A stretch of DNA of 64,000 nucleotides from Cryptomeria japonica (GCF_030272615.1 NC_081415.1:186182494-186246493), one strand, 5' to 3'; positions 1 to 14,539 are shown, counted from the stretch's first letter. A program made the numbers and translations. Notes: generated by a model not told the origin, from the letters alone.

Positions 1-2474
1 TACAATGAAAAGTACATGTGCAGTATACAAATATATAGTAAATACACAAGAACGCGAATTACCTTAATGAAGGTATGTCAATCATGCATTTTCATCCCTG
101 GCCCAAATTCACTCTTCTTTGATATGAGATTGTTTATGTTCACAGCAAATCCTGTGGGAAATCAAATTTTTCAGATGACTTCTTTTATAGAATTGCTTTG
201 CTGCTCCGTTAATAACCAAGGAAGGGCACTTATATTAATCTGATCTCCATTGCTATTTGATTGAATGACATTTTTCATTGCATGAATGGATTCCACAATA
301 TCACTACAAATTTTGACAACTTTTTCTTTGTCACGCCTTCCATCCAATATTTTCCATAATGTCTCTGTTATATTCTTTCCAATATGCATTGTATCAAACA
401 AATGCACAATTTGTAGCTGCTCGTAGTAAGGCAACCTACTGAATTGTCTGGGATAACTTTTTAGTCCCTTTGGAAGGTGGCCATCCATGCCTTGATGACC
501 TTCAGTATCATCAATTACATCATCAGTAAACAAAACACGATAGAAAAATTCAAATTCCAAACATAAACCATTAGATGGAATGACATTACCTTGACGATTA
601 ATTCTATTATATTCCAACTTCCATAAGTGAGGAGTCATTCTTCGTGGCTTTGATGTAGTTTCTTATTTCCCATTGAAAAGATGTTTTTCAGTATTCCAGT
701 ACTTATGATTTTTGTGAAGGAAGTGCCTATACTCATCAAACACCTGCTTTCCTAAACTTTTTGAATGACAGGATTTCATCTTTGGACCACAAACTGGACA
801 TGCAAATTTTTCCTTTGTTTGAAGACCTACAAGATAATGTATAATTCTATTAAATCTGTTAATTTTTATAATTATAATTATCATGTGCAACTTGAACACT
901 ATAACGTACCACAAAAATGTGTTAGCCCTGGGGCATCATGTATTGTCCATACAAGCATTGAGATGTCATACATGGTCACACCATTCCATAACTCCAGCAA
1001 CTCATTGATAAGAGGCTCAATATATACATTCATATCTTTAACTTGGTACGTGCCTAGTGGAATGAACAAAAACATTACATAATTATTATGACCATTTTAT
1101 TGCAATATTTATAATTAAATGTAGATGACTATTAAATGATAAAATACCTGGAACAATCATTGCCAACATTATGTGCTCCCTCTTTATTGACATCCATGGA
1201 GGAATATTATTGTTGATAACCAAAATAGGCCACACTGAGTAAACAAATCTCAACTCTCCAAATGGATTGACACCGTTCACTACCAATGAAAGCCTGAGAC
1301 TACGAGGTTCTTCTTTAAAGTGTGGCCACTTTTCCTCTATGTCCATAAATGCTGAACCATCCGTAGGCATTCGAATAATGTCATCTCGACTTCTATTGTG
1401 TGCATGGTAATCCATAAATTGTGCCAAGCTAGTGCACCTGAATAATCGTTGCATACGTGGTATAATGGGAATATAACGAAGAACCTTGCGAGACACCTTT
1501 TTTGTTATTTGATCTGTTCGATATCTACTGATATGACATTCAGGGCATTCTGTTCCAAATTCATGTTGTTTATGATATATAATATGATCATTAGGACAAG
1601 CAACTATTGTTTGATACTCCATTCCAATATCTTTCATAATGGCAGATAATTCTCGGTATGAGCGAGGTAGAATATTTGATGGTGGTAAGAAAAACTCACC
1701 TATCAATCTACAGCAAAAAAAAAAGTTTGAGGTGTTAATATAAAGAATATTAATGGTACACGATTCACCATTTATTAACTATAATGACATGTATGACACA
1801 CCTTAACATACGTGAGATTGTTATGTTGGATAAACCATTCATAACCTTCAAGTTCACCAACAACAATACAATAGAGAGAAGATTCGTTTGGGAGCCTTTG
1901 TAAAGGGTCTCATATGCCTTCTCAAGAAGAGGTAAATAATGAACATCAAGGTCATCCTGATTATCATGATCAGCTGTTCTAATACTAAATGTGTCATGGA
2001 TCAATGTATTTGTACCATCATCTTCAATTGTGTTTTCTGGTGCATGATCGTCATCTTCCATGGGATCATTATCTTCAGCTTCGATATTCACACCTCCATG
2101 TTCCTCCACTTCAAAAACCATATTCTCAGGGTTTTGTTGATCCATACCATGTGCTCCAGGGTGCTCCACCTATATAAAATTGATATACATAAATAAACCA
2201 TGATCATGATCTCATTATCAAGTGATTTCTTATGTATATAAATTGTTAAAACGATATAATGAACAACTTACCAGTGGATGATAACCATGTCCCCCTTCAA
2301 TGTGACCATGCTACCTACAATGTTTCTTAGTTGTTTTGATTAGAAGTCTTCTAGTCTTTAAGCCCTTACAAATTTTGCAGGACAATAACATTTCCCATCA
2401 CCTTTTCTTTTCAAGTTAGACCATAATCTAGCAATTATCTCCTTATTTTGTTCTTCACTGATATTATCTGACAT
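1..2474 (-). pseudogene. CACTA (En/Spm) TNP2-like transposase, copy 1, 3' end beyond window
   Basis: This is the remains of the catalytic transposase gene of a CACTA DNA transposon, which would bind and cut the element ends in the nucleus. Exons read right to left. The ATG is at 2474-2472, followed by a Cys/His-rich leader ending at a GTAAGT donor near 2272. An acidic exon follows (about 2169-1790), then a large exon with MEYQ..ACPNDHI, CPECHISRY, IPIIPRMQRLF and NPFGE..YSVWPI..NNIPPW (1706-1140). Next come TIHDAPGLTHFCG, FACPVCGPK and LFDTMHIGKNITETLW (960-170). This motif order is that of plant Transposase_21/tnp2 proteins. Defects: a 1-bp deletion in the Cys-rich leader shifts frame, and 36 bp (12 codons) are missing at 958/959 compared with copy 2. 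The DUF4218 and DUF4216 parts lie left of the window. Confidence 0.9.
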
Positions 2475-3406
2475 GGTCTTTCTTCACAGGCAAACAAATC
2501 AGGCTATGGAAACTTCAGTGCAAAAGCTTCACAAAAAATTGCAAATCGAACCAAAACCATTTAACTCTTCTTTTTCATCTTAAAACATTGAACTTAATAG
2601 AGAACGTATTTAATGTAGCTGATTGTGTGAATTTCTGAGCATTGTGTCTGCAAATTCTTACTAAAAGTTTGCTTGTTGCAGACTTTCTGAGAGACATTTT
2701 TAAGTATTCTCAGCAAAGAATTTATTTTAACATACACTTATTCATCCACATTGTAGGGATAACAATACAAGGCTCACATATTAATCTAAGAGGATGCCAT
2801 GGTCTCACAAAGTAACCAAGAACCATATGAAATGATGGTCTTGAATCCACACACAACTAGAGAGGATCCATATGATTATGTATGACTTCCTCCTTGTTTG
2901 TTTAATGGGATTAGCCTCCAAGACATAGCCGTCAATAATCACTAAGAATGTACAAGTGGATCGTACCTACCCATACAACAAACACTTACCCCTATCCTCA
3001 AATTTTCCCAATGTTTGATTCCTTATATACACTCATCCAAGGTTATCTACGTCGATCTTGGTGAGGAATAACATCACAAAAAAGAAGGCAACATTTAAAA
3101 ATAGCAAGAGTTTCACTAAACTACCAAAGATCATAAATATTGAAAGAAAGAAAAAATAGTACCAATAATAAGTCGAATAAATGTGTTCAATTCCAATAGC
3201 AAATCAAACATAGCCACAATAACTACACAATAGAGAAAACTCACAATAGTGATTAAACTAATTCAAACAAGATAAAATAAAATTGTTGGGCCCATGCAAC
3301 AAAGATGAGAGATCGTCAATAATTGAAGGAAACTTCACAATCCTTAAAAGTGCACATTACATAACTATACGAGTAGAAATTATGGCTAAATGGAGTGAAG
3401 ATTCAT
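2475..3406. other. spacer, no gene seen
   Basis: This stretch is 5' of the transposase and holds no convincing ORF or element terminus. Similarity to the second CACTA copy stops about 16 bp upstream of the ATG (near 2490). I see no CACTA terminal motif here. Confidence 0.5.
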
Positions 3407-3645
3407 CATGACTCCAATAATAGTGCCTCATGTGTGCATTTGTGGCATGAAGACAAAAACTCCCAAATGGCATGGCCATGTACCTAATGGAGAAGACATG
3501 CCTAGGCTACATGCCAAAAAAACATGACTATAATAATAGTCCCTCATGCATGCATTTGTGGCTTGCACACAACAAATCCTAACATATCATGGCAATACAC
3601 CTCATAGAGAAGACACACCTAGGGCCACATTGCACATAGCAAAGT
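3407..3645. repeat. diverged tandem duplication, unit about 118 bp
   Basis: Two adjacent units begin at about 3407 (atgactccaataatagtg) and 3526 (atgactataataatagtc). They match along their length with scattered substitutions, including gcatttgtggc and agaagacatgcctag/agaagacacacctag. A shorter third piece (agacatgcatagggc) follows near 3657. No coding capacity was recognised. Confidence 0.65.
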
Positions 3646-5940
3646 GCCTCACAAGGAAGACATGCATAGGGCACATGCCACATAGCAATATGTCTTATGG
3701 AAAAATGTGCATGCATGTCACACACCAAAGTTATATGTATACATCATGAGGCACATTCATATGTTATCAAACACAACCTATTGTATCTAACATGAGTTCC
3801 TCTCTACATGTGTGCAAATCTTCCAACACTAATCGCCACTAAGAAGGAATAATATAAAATGCATCTTCAAATATTTGTGTGTGTGTGTGGAATTGTGTCT
3901 TTGAACCCAAATCGCTACCATCAACAACATGTAACCATCACCTACACTATATCAAAGCATAAGTATGGTGTGACATCATATCTATTTGCATAATGTCAAA
4001 ACACATGCAAACATGAAAATCATCATAGCATGACAAAAATCAATCTCCACATGTTGGAACAAAGATATAAATAAGATAATAGGGTAAGAGGAAACCCGTA
4101 CCAAGAACCACATACCAACTATCAGCAATGCCATCAAGATAAATGTAGGATAGGATACCACTATGAGCCATCCAATGGTCCATTCTATGAGGAGAACTAG
4201 GGGATACTATCTTTGAAAGGTGTGGTCAATAGAGATAATCCCTACTAATGCCACAATATGTCACCATAGCTTTTTGAGTTTTCCATTCTTCTACTTAACA
4301 CCACATTTATTGAGTTCCTCAACAACAAGGTTGGTTCTCAATAGGATGCACAAACATGTAAACAAACAAGCATTGTTTCATCATACTTGTACAACAATAC
4401 AAATTCATTTTTCTAGTTAATTACTTAGTGTAAAAATAACTCCATTACATAACATAGGGCAATAATCACCATAAGTTTTCAAATAATCTGCCCAAACATC
4501 AATTGGAGTTACTCTTTCTAAGGTACAAACATAATTTATTTATAACTTCAAATTTAAAATAATCACAATACATCCAAATAAGTTCAATAGTGCATGGAAA
4601 TAGACAACATGATCCATAATTAAACCCATAAATTACCCTAATTGGATATGCTAATAAAATGGTGTCTCAAATAATAGAGATTATGTTGGACCTATAATAG
4701 AGATCTGGACTTTGTTTCATCATACACAAGCATGGTTTCATCATACTTGTATCCAAATACACCATCCATAGATAGGTACTCAGTACCACAATCTCATGGG
4801 TACCCTTTTAGCTGAATTTACCCTATATTTAGGTGAATCTACCCTTGTATCATTCCTTGATCTAGTATGTCATTCCACCAATCAATAATTTTTCCATATT
4901 CTTGGGAGAATACACTATCCCTTAGGTGAATATGCCATATCCTTAAATGAATCCTCCTTGTCATCATCCTAAGTCATCTTTTTGTTAAGTCTTATCCCTT
5001 CATCTTTAGGAAATCCACCTATCTTTATGTGAATCTTTAGGAAAATCCACCTATCCTTACGCATTCTATGTGAAGAGATTCTTTCTTGATCTTGAGCATT
5101 TTTATGCTCTAACATTCAACTTCAGTCCACATAATAATCCAATAGAAACTATCCCTATTCACATGTGGCCATGGTTTAATGCAAGAAAGGATCATGCTCA
5201 AGTTCAGCAACAATGTAGATAGAGTAGTGGTAATGACATGTCATACGATGTCCCTAATTTTGAGTTGTTTGTGATCCCCTCATAAAGTTATATGAGGAGG
5301 GAGAGGAAGAAGAGGAAGCTCATGTGAATGTTTTTGGGTCTATTGCATCCTACACAAGTTAATTCTAAACTGTCACAGTGAAGGGGTATTCGAACATTCA
5401 ATGATTCTTGTCCTTTTAGATGTTTTATGTTTTGTTGTTGATGAAAATGGTGCAAAAATTTCTCCCTCGGTGTTGAAGTCATCATTGAACTCTGCCCAAA
5501 GAATTCCAGGTAGGTGTTTGGATTTTGATAGTGCTATGGGTGAACAACATTCACATGATTTCTAAGAGTAATGTAGGACTGTTATTAGTGGTTGACATTT
5601 TGATTTCTCTCAGATACATGTCGTTGACTGTAAATGACAAAATAAAATACCATGTTAGCAGGTTGATAATTTGTGGCCATCGAAGGTAATTCGAAGGTAT
5701 TCAATTGGTGCAACGTGCATTCTCTATGTATATAGATAGATGTCCTCTCTAGTGCCTTATTGTAGAAAAATTGTTGTTGGCCATTATCATGGCATGAAGT
5801 ACACTTTGCATATCTGTTTATGACTGATTATTGGTCGCTGCTATATTTTTATATCAAACAATGCATTTATTTATACTCGTTATTTCATATTAGCAGTGAT
5901 AGTGTAGGTATGCTTGACAATTCGTCGTGTTTTGATTTCT
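3646..5940. other. spacer with short repeats, no gene seen
   Basis: There is no reliable ORF. A 26-bp sequence (acaagcattgtttcatcata and onward) occurs at 4366-4391 and again, with one mismatch, at 4726-4751, exactly 360 bp apart. Between 4800 and 5070 the motif ttaggtgaat(c/a)t.cc recurs several times in degenerate form. A short GT run lies near 3878-3888. Confidence 0.45.
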
Positions 5941-6340
5941 TGCAATGAGATACATGAGGTTTTATCCAACATGGACTGTCAAACTTAACGGTTTGGGCTT
6001 ACTTGGCACCTCACTGATTTGTCTTTTAAACAAAAAAGTCCCACATATTCAAACGTCTATTTTTCCTTTTCCATGTTTATATTTCATTCATATTCATATA
6101 ACATTTATCTATATAAACCTCATATTCACTCTACTGATGTATATGTCTATACAGGTCTGTCACACTTGTGATTTGCATTATCTAGGTGACACATCAATTA
6201 AGTACATTACATGTGTGCTGCAGAGAATGTTTGTGATTTTCTATCCCTATTTATAATCAAGATGAAGCCTTTATTTGTTTCATATTTTGAATGCTATAGT
6301 TAACACAAAACTTACAGTATTTCATTCTCTTCATCTACAG

Positions 6341-6812
6341 GTTATTGGAAATTCTTATTGCTAGCAGTGAAAATCTGTCACGTCTTTTGGCACTTCCTGA
6401 TAATGTAATAAGAACCATTGTTCTAAAAATTATTGATGACCCCAATAGGGATGCATGGAATGTCCGTGTCAAAATACAACACTTTTTGGACCCTATGTCG
6501 ATCTTTCAAATTGATTGTTGGAATTGGTTTCTCATGCCACATGTGGGTGTCAGTCGACAACTGTGGCACATTCATCTTTCCATGATCTTTTGGCCCATGA
6601 TTCTTCCATTATTTGAATTGTTGTGCACGTTTACATACACCCATGTACAAGGACGAACCACAATTATAGTGTATGGTGACTTGATTGAACGTGTGGCCAA
6701 TCATTTTTCATCTAATCTACTGTTTATGAACTACACAACCCCGTTCAAGAGAAGAAGCAGGACAACTAGACGGTCTAGATTTTGTAGGATCCAGTCTAGA
6801 TTTGACTGTTAA
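6341..6812 (+). CDS. unrecognised ORF, possible internal/terminal exon
   Basis: The frame is open from just after a good acceptor-like site (pyrimidine-rich stretch ending ctacag at 6340) to a TAA at 6810-6812. The first codon of this frame is TTG, not ATG, so it would be an exon rather than a whole gene. The roughly 155 residues contain no motif I recognise. The C-terminus is very basic (KRRSRTTRRSRF). An upstream open stretch at 5945-6256 could be another exon or chance. It could be a transposon accessory exon, a decayed host exon, or no gene at all. Confidence 0.2.
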
Positions 6813-6823
6813 ACAAGATTAAA

Positions 6824-8290
6824 ATGAAATGTATTATTTTCAAAACACTTATTGACATTTATGTATCGTTAAAACACAAATTGATGAAATTGGGCAAGAC
6901 CCTATGTTTTATACTATCTTTCATTTTGCGAACAAGTTTATGTCTTTCTATTTTTTGTTATGCAATGTACACATTTTTATTTGATGGATACATTACAATT
7001 ATGAGTTAGCATTGCCATTTATTTAAATTAATTGCGTTTTGCAATTTTGAAGGGTTTTTTTATGTCAACTTTGATTCAATCACTCCTTATTCTCTATCAT
7101 TTGGTTGGCACAAGGTGAAAAGATGTTAAAACTGAAAGCAAAATACTACATATAGCTGTTCCTACAATAGAAAATGTAAAGATTTTTTTTTGAAATGATG
7201 AGTGATGTTTTGAGAACGGTTACAACTCGTGCCTTCCTAAAGGCCAATGGACTAAACAAATAATATGTTTTTTTCTTCTAGTCACTTGATGTGCTCTTAT
7301 CTCAATAGTCATAGGACTAATCTTGTAAGTCCTTTCTATAGGTTTTCTTCAAGATATAAAATCTTTTAGGTATCTTCATTGTCTACAACAACTTGGCTGT
7401 CATTAATCATTGTTTTTAGATGGCTGCACTGTATCATGTGATTGCATGAAAAAAGGAAATTTCAATTGAATCTTGTGTCATTGTTTTTGTTTGGTTGTCT
7501 TTGGTTGTCTCTATCTGATGGACTCTATAAACCTTGTTTTTTGATGATCATTATTGTCTTTCTATAGCTTATTGACCTCCATTTATGGAACATCCTCAAA
7601 GTCTACGATTGTCACTAGCATGATCCTTGCTCATTAAGATTTGGACCGTACTATTGATATGCCAACTAATTGAAAGCTTCTAGGAAATTGCTTTTTCTTT
7701 TTCTCTTGTTAGAGTTTTCTCTATACCATCACAAAAATACATGACAATATGACATACTATCCTTATTCTCATATTGTCACTTTTGCACTCTTATTTGTAG
7801 TAATGGCTCTTTACAATAGACTACTAATTTGCCCTCTTCATGGTACAAATTCCTCATGTTAGGATTTATGTCCATGTGAAACCTTTGGTTCTAGAGTGGA
7901 GACTATTCCTTAATAGGTGTGAGAAACTATCATGGTAGCTAATGGTCCATGCACTTGTTTCCATTACAAACTTCTATTACAAACTTTCAGAGTTGCAACT
8001 CCCACGAGCCCCTCTAAGATTCCAAAAATATTGTCTTTGGTCAAGAATTCTAATGATGGCTTTTGATTTGTCTTAATAAGAATTCATCATTACTAGTGTT
8101 TGTTTTGTCTTGACATTCATCTCTCCCTCATTTATACCCTAATCTTTTGGATACTATCTCAGAGATTACACTAATGTTTTCTCATATTTATTGTTGATAA
8201 ATAAACCTTACCTTGACAATGAAAGAATTTTTTTACAGACATATAGCAAATAGTTAAACGTTTGCTAGCATCCTCCCTGCGTGTGCCAAA
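6824..8290. other. spacer, no gene seen
   Basis: AT-rich DNA without a supported gene. A short direct repeat (tttggttgtct) occurs near 7490-7512. No transposon protein motif was found in any frame. Confidence 0.45.
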
Positions 8291-8300
8291 ATAGGAGCTT

Positions 8301-8603
8301 TCAAACAAGGTATGGACATCCATCAAAGCATAATAGAGAGAGCATTGGAATATAGGTCAGTTCTTGTCCAATAAGATTCAGGATGTAGGGTTTCAAAAAG
8401 GGAGATATGGAGGGTGCGAATTTACCCTCATGGGTACCGATTAAGCCTTCAAACAAACCAAATCGATCCCTGCCCATGTACTTCGCGAGATCGGTGCTAA
8501 ACAAAAATAATCAAGGTTAATGCAAATCAAAAATAATGGCATATTTGGTTGGGTTTAATTTAGAGTAGAGACAACATTGAGAAATTAAGCAATAAAAGAT
8601 TGA

Positions 8604-8657
<54 letters not shown>

Positions 8658-9074
8658 GCCATGATTTGCAAGAATTGTGAAATGAAAACAAACAAAACAA
8701 ACAAATGAATACCAAAAGTATTACCCAGCCGATTTGTGGTGAGGAGAAGTAAATAACGGCATGGTCTCAAACAATTTGAACTCCAACTTTGCAGGACAAT
8801 CGAAATATAGCAAGAAATTGGAGGGATTACGATTTTGAACGAATCCCCAGTCTATCGTTTTCAACCTATGATAAAATACATTACCAAGATCGCAGGAATG
8901 CACAAAATGGATTAATTCGAAAAAAACCTTACCTTGCTTGTGTAGAGATTGCTCCGACGGGAGGGGTAGGGAGGCAAGATGGTCGCCACTTGTGCTTTCA
9001 AAATGAAAATGCATTGTGTTTTTTTTTTTTAATAAAATGCCCGAGGTCGTCGGAATTCCGACGAACACAGGCAT
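8301..9074 (-). CDS. candidate spliced gene or captured gene fragment, unknown function
   Basis: The upstream open frame (9074-8725) ends at a donor-like GTAATA. The next frame begins at 8496 directly after a strong acceptor (tttttgtttag) and runs to TGA at 8303-8301. Joining 8725 to 8496 keeps the frame (SPHHKSAG then TDLAKYMGRD), which supports real splicing. A (TA)n microsatellite lies inside the proposed intron. Other donor/acceptor-like sites (GTAAGG near 8929, atcatag near 8870) suggest further introns, so the exon limits are uncertain. The N-terminal part overlaps a palindromic repeat and may not be coding. I do not recognise the protein. It differs from the rest of the window in having no transposon protein motif. 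It may be a host gene, or host exons caught in a transposon. Confidence 0.3.
8607..8655. repeat. (TA)n microsatellite
   Basis: A perfect run of about 24 TA units. It lies within the putative intron of the minus-strand gene candidate. Confidence 0.97.
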
Positions 9075-9107
9075 TTTTTTTTTAAAAAATCAAATTTTCA
9101 CACAATG
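9011..9107. repeat. nested inverted repeats around a perfect 18-bp palindrome
   Basis: The centre, 9047-9064, is a perfect palindrome (tcgtcggaattccgacga). It is enclosed by aaaatgcc (9035-9042) and ggcatttt (9070-9077), and then by gcattgtgt (9011-9019) and acacaatgc (9099-9107). T-rich and T/A-rich runs separate the arms. A related sequence, catcggaaacctccgttgg, follows at about 9118. CGTCGGAA/TTCCGACG motifs of this kind are known in subterminal repeats of some plant CACTA elements; assignment here is inference. Confidence 0.75.
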
Positions 9108-9307
9108 CTCCTTGTCCATCGGAAACCTCCGTTGGAATTTAACCCCAAATGTATTAGTGCTAATTAATATTTTTATTGCTATTGTTTTCAAGATTCCACT
9201 TCAGTCATGAGGTAGAAGTTAACTTGTTCATCATTTATGGCAAGTCTTCTTCTAGTCTGTACACCATCACTCTTGTTTCCTATAATTTTCTCTTCTGGGT
9301 GATTCAA

Positions 9308-12300
9308 CTACATATACCGGTTGGGAGCCTTCTTAGATGCTTCTTCTGGTTCATCGTCTAACTGAGCTTCCTCACCGAAATAATCATACTGATTATCCTG
9401 TGGTTGACTTCCCTTGTACATGTCCTCATCAACCTTTACATGCACACTCTTAATGAGTCTTCTTAGTCTTTTGTTGTAGCATTTGTAGGCCTTACTATTG
9501 GATCAATTACCAATTAAGATTCCTTCATCGCTCCTGGAGTCAAAGCTACCTAGGCCATCCATATCTCTTTTGATAAAATACTTACTTCCAAATACTTTGA
9601 AGTATTTGATTGATGGCTTCCCGTCATACCACAACTCACAAGGTATCATTCTGCTATTTGTTCTTAATTGAACCCGGTTCAAAGTATATGTAGCCTTATG
9701 AATAACTTCCTTCCAATATGCATCTGGCAGACTGGTCTCATTTAACATGGTTCTGGCCATCTCCTTAACTATCTTGTTATTTCTTTCTACCACACCATTT
9801 TGCTGTGGTGTCCTAGGTATTGAATATTTCCTTCTAATTCCATGTTTTTCACAATAATCTTCAAACTCATTTGATGTGAACTCTCCACCCTGGTCTGATC
9901 TTAGACATTTTAACTTGCACCCACTTTCTTTTTCCACCATTTTCCTAAAGATCTTGATTCTATCAAATGCTTGTGACTTATCTTGGAGGAAGGTGACCCA
10001 GGTCATTCTTGAGTAATCATCAATAAAGAGCATAAAATATCTTTCACCGGCAAGAGCTCTTGTCCTAGTTGGACTACACAGATCTGTATGCATAATTTCA
10101 AGTGGTCTTGAGGTGTTGTGCTCTTTTGTCCTGAAGCTCACCTTGGTTTTCTTTCCTTTCACACATTCATCACAAAATGTGCTTACCGGTTTGATGATGA
10201 GTGGAATATTCCTCACACACCCCTTTCTACTTACGGTAACTAATTTATAAAAGTTTATGTGGCCTAATCTTCGGTGCCATAGCTAGCTTTCATCAACCTG
10301 TCCCGTCATACATTAGGACTCATAGTATTCCTTCAAATTATAAACATTTCCATTCATTCTCTTTCCTTTTGCCACAACTTGACCGGTAGTGTCTTTCTTT
10401 ATCTGGCAACCCATTGAGTCAAAGGTGAATTTATAACCTTTGTCACACATCTAACTCACACTTAGTAGATTGTGCTTTAGGCCCTCCACATAATATACAT
10501 CATGTGCCTTGAATTTTCTATCGATGCTTAGAGTACCCTTTTCCTTTATTTTGATGGATGAGTTGTCTCCAAATCTTACTGAACCACCATTCTAGTCTTC
10601 AAGTTTGATAAATTTCTTTTTATCACTGGTCATGTGATTGGAACAACCACTATCTACAACCCATAGATTTTTCCTTTCAGCATGTAAGGCAGTCTGCACT
10701 ATCAAACTTGATTCTACCTTTTCTTTTTCTTTCTCAACCCATAACGGTTTGGTTTCCTTCTTCTTGTCAGTTGCTATATTGTGCTCAGGTCCAGCTGGTA
10801 GTTCTTGATCAGAATTTGTCTTCTTCTTCTTGATCCTCATGTTTTTACACAACCTTGCTATGTGTCCAAACTCTTGACAGTTATAGCATTTCACATTTTC
10901 ACTTAAAGATAAATCCTTAAAATTATTGTAGGGCACCGGTTTATTCTTCCTACGTTCAAAACTCTTATGACCATATCCATTGCACTAATAACAGACAACA
11001 TTCATATCCCAGAGTGCATTAAATAAATTTCTACTTTCATAACTCATGGAGGGCTTATTGATTAATCTACAGTCAGCTATTCTATACCCAAATTTATTAC
11101 ACCGGTAACAGTAACCATGAAAGTTTGAAACATACTGGTTAGGTTGCATTGGTCCTGCAAGACACTACCTCATCGGGGGTCTTCCCTTCATGCTATTGAT
11201 TCTGGTGTATCCTTCATGGTCAACTCTTGCATTTCTCCTTAGATCTGCGTGTCAATACAATGAGTGTGGCATCTGGTTCATTTATTATGTATACCAGTTT
11301 GTGTGGAGATTTCCAACAACATTTGCATGTATTTTTACTGGTATCATTGCCTACAGTGAATACCTTCCTTTCTTCACCTTCATTTGAATAGTTGAACTTT
11401 ATTTCTTTATCAGATGTGTTTTTGTTGTTTTAACTTTGACCTTCTTCAAATCCTAAGCCACCGGTATCTTTTGATTGTTTCTATTTTCTCAGCATCTTGT
11501 TTAAGGCTTCAGTGTTGCCTTCATATTTGCTCCTTACTTTTATTTCTTCCTTACTTTCTTCAAGCCCGTTTCTCAGCTTCACTATCTCTACTTCCAGATC
11601 TTGATGCTCCTTTTGCTTCTTCATTAGATCAGAGGATGTAACTTTACATATACCTCTTGGTTTCTTCCAGCTACAGTTTTAAGTCAGATATAACTTGACT
11701 GGACTCATCTAGGGATTACTTCAAGAGTCCCTGTTCATCTACTGCAACAAGTTTGACCTTCTAGAGTTCTCTTCTTGTTTTACTCAATTCCTCAAGAGAA
11801 ATTATTATCTCACCTTCTAAATCCACTTCAACTTCAATATCCTCTTCTTCATCATCTTCACCAATCAGTTCATCAAGTGCCATAAAGAGATTGACTTTTT
11901 TGTCATTCTCATGGTAGTTATCTTCTGATGCATTTTCTTCATCTGTTGTATCATCCTCAATACTATATAGGTTGTTCTGGTTTGGTAGCCTCTCCTTCCT
12001 TTCCGGTAGACATTTCTTTCTCTATCTTTTCCAGTAGATTTGCCGAACTCTCTTGACTCATCTCCACCTGTTTCTTTGTAGGGACATTTTGCAGCAAAGT
12101 ATCCGACCTTACCACAATTGAAAAATTTGAGTGGTAGCTTTCCTTTATACTTGTCGGATCCTCTTTTGAGCTTTCTGACAAATTTTTCTACCTCTACATC
12201 AGAGTCTTCACTGGATTCTTTATGAGTAGCTACTGCTTTGCCCTTTTTGGTGGCGTTGAATGTTGCTTCTTTCCTTAAGGAAGTATCACTAGTTGTTCTT

Positions 12301-12887
12301 ATTTCATAGGCTGTCAGTGAGCCAAATATCTCATCCATTGTGAAGGTCTTCATATCCTTGGCTTCTTCTATGACAGAGATCTTAGTATCATACTTGGGTG
12401 TGAGAGATCTAAGTACCTTCTTGACAAGAATCTCATCTGCAATTTCTTCTCCAAGTCCTCTGATGGTGTTCATAGTTTCATCAAATCTATGAAGGTAGTT
12501 TGTAATCTTTTCTTCATCCTTCATCTTGATGCCTTCAAGTTGGCCTTAGTGCTTGCATCTTGGCCTCTTTGACTTTTTCATCTCCTTCAAATAACCTCTA
12601 TAATTTATCCCAAGTTTCCTTGGCTGATGCACAGTGCATGACTTTGACAAACTCATTATCAGACAACCCGCTTAAGATAGCATGTTTTACCTTTTCATTA
12701 TTATCATACTCCTTCTTGGCATCCGTATCAGTGGGAGGAACACTAGGAACAACATACCCATCCTTGACAGACATCCACACATAAAAACCAAGGGAGGAAA
12801 TATAGGTCTCCATTCTTATGCTCTATAAGGCATAGTTGGATCCATCAAACATAGGGGCTTTTGAGGAAAAAGACTCATTCCTAGCCA
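9308..12887 (-). pseudogene. Copia A gag-protease-integrase remnant
   Basis: Decayed Ty1/Copia polyprotein. Gag begins at the ATG near 12887 (12887-11865, including a UBN2/retrotran-gag-like part) and has a TAG early in the reading frame. Its first zinc knuckle (about 12127-12084) has lost two ligands: it reads FFNC..GYFAAKC instead of C..C..H..C. A coiled-coil/acidic stretch follows, then a second intact knuckle (CYNCQEFGHIARLC, near 10890). Aspartic protease DSGCSNHMT starts at 10654. The integrase frame (10216-9503) keeps CDEC, D45, D108 and E144 with 35 residues between the last two, as in DDE integrases. FDSRSDEGILIG and the acidic tail run on past a TGA at about 9499 to TAG at 9308. No reverse transcriptase or RNase H follows, so the 3' half is deleted. 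Confidence 0.9.
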
Positions 12888-12940
12888 TTGTGTTCTAAAT
12901 CCAGAATCTACCCAAGGTTTACAAATGACTGGGAACCTAG

Positions 12941-12954
12941 GTTTATGACACCAA
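12941..12954 (-). other. degenerate primer-binding site of Copia A
   Basis: On the minus strand the LTR is followed by TTGGTGTCATAAAC, a decayed match to the usual Copia methionine-tRNA primer site TTGGTATCAGAGC. It lies just 3' of the LTR end and 5' of gag. Confidence 0.65.
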
Positions 12955-12958
12955 TTAT

Positions 12959-14539
<1,581 letters not shown>

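Noticed and set aside
3407-3760. CRISPR-like or satellite array
   Set aside because: Only two to three diverged units without regular spacers; the sequence is plant nuclear DNA.
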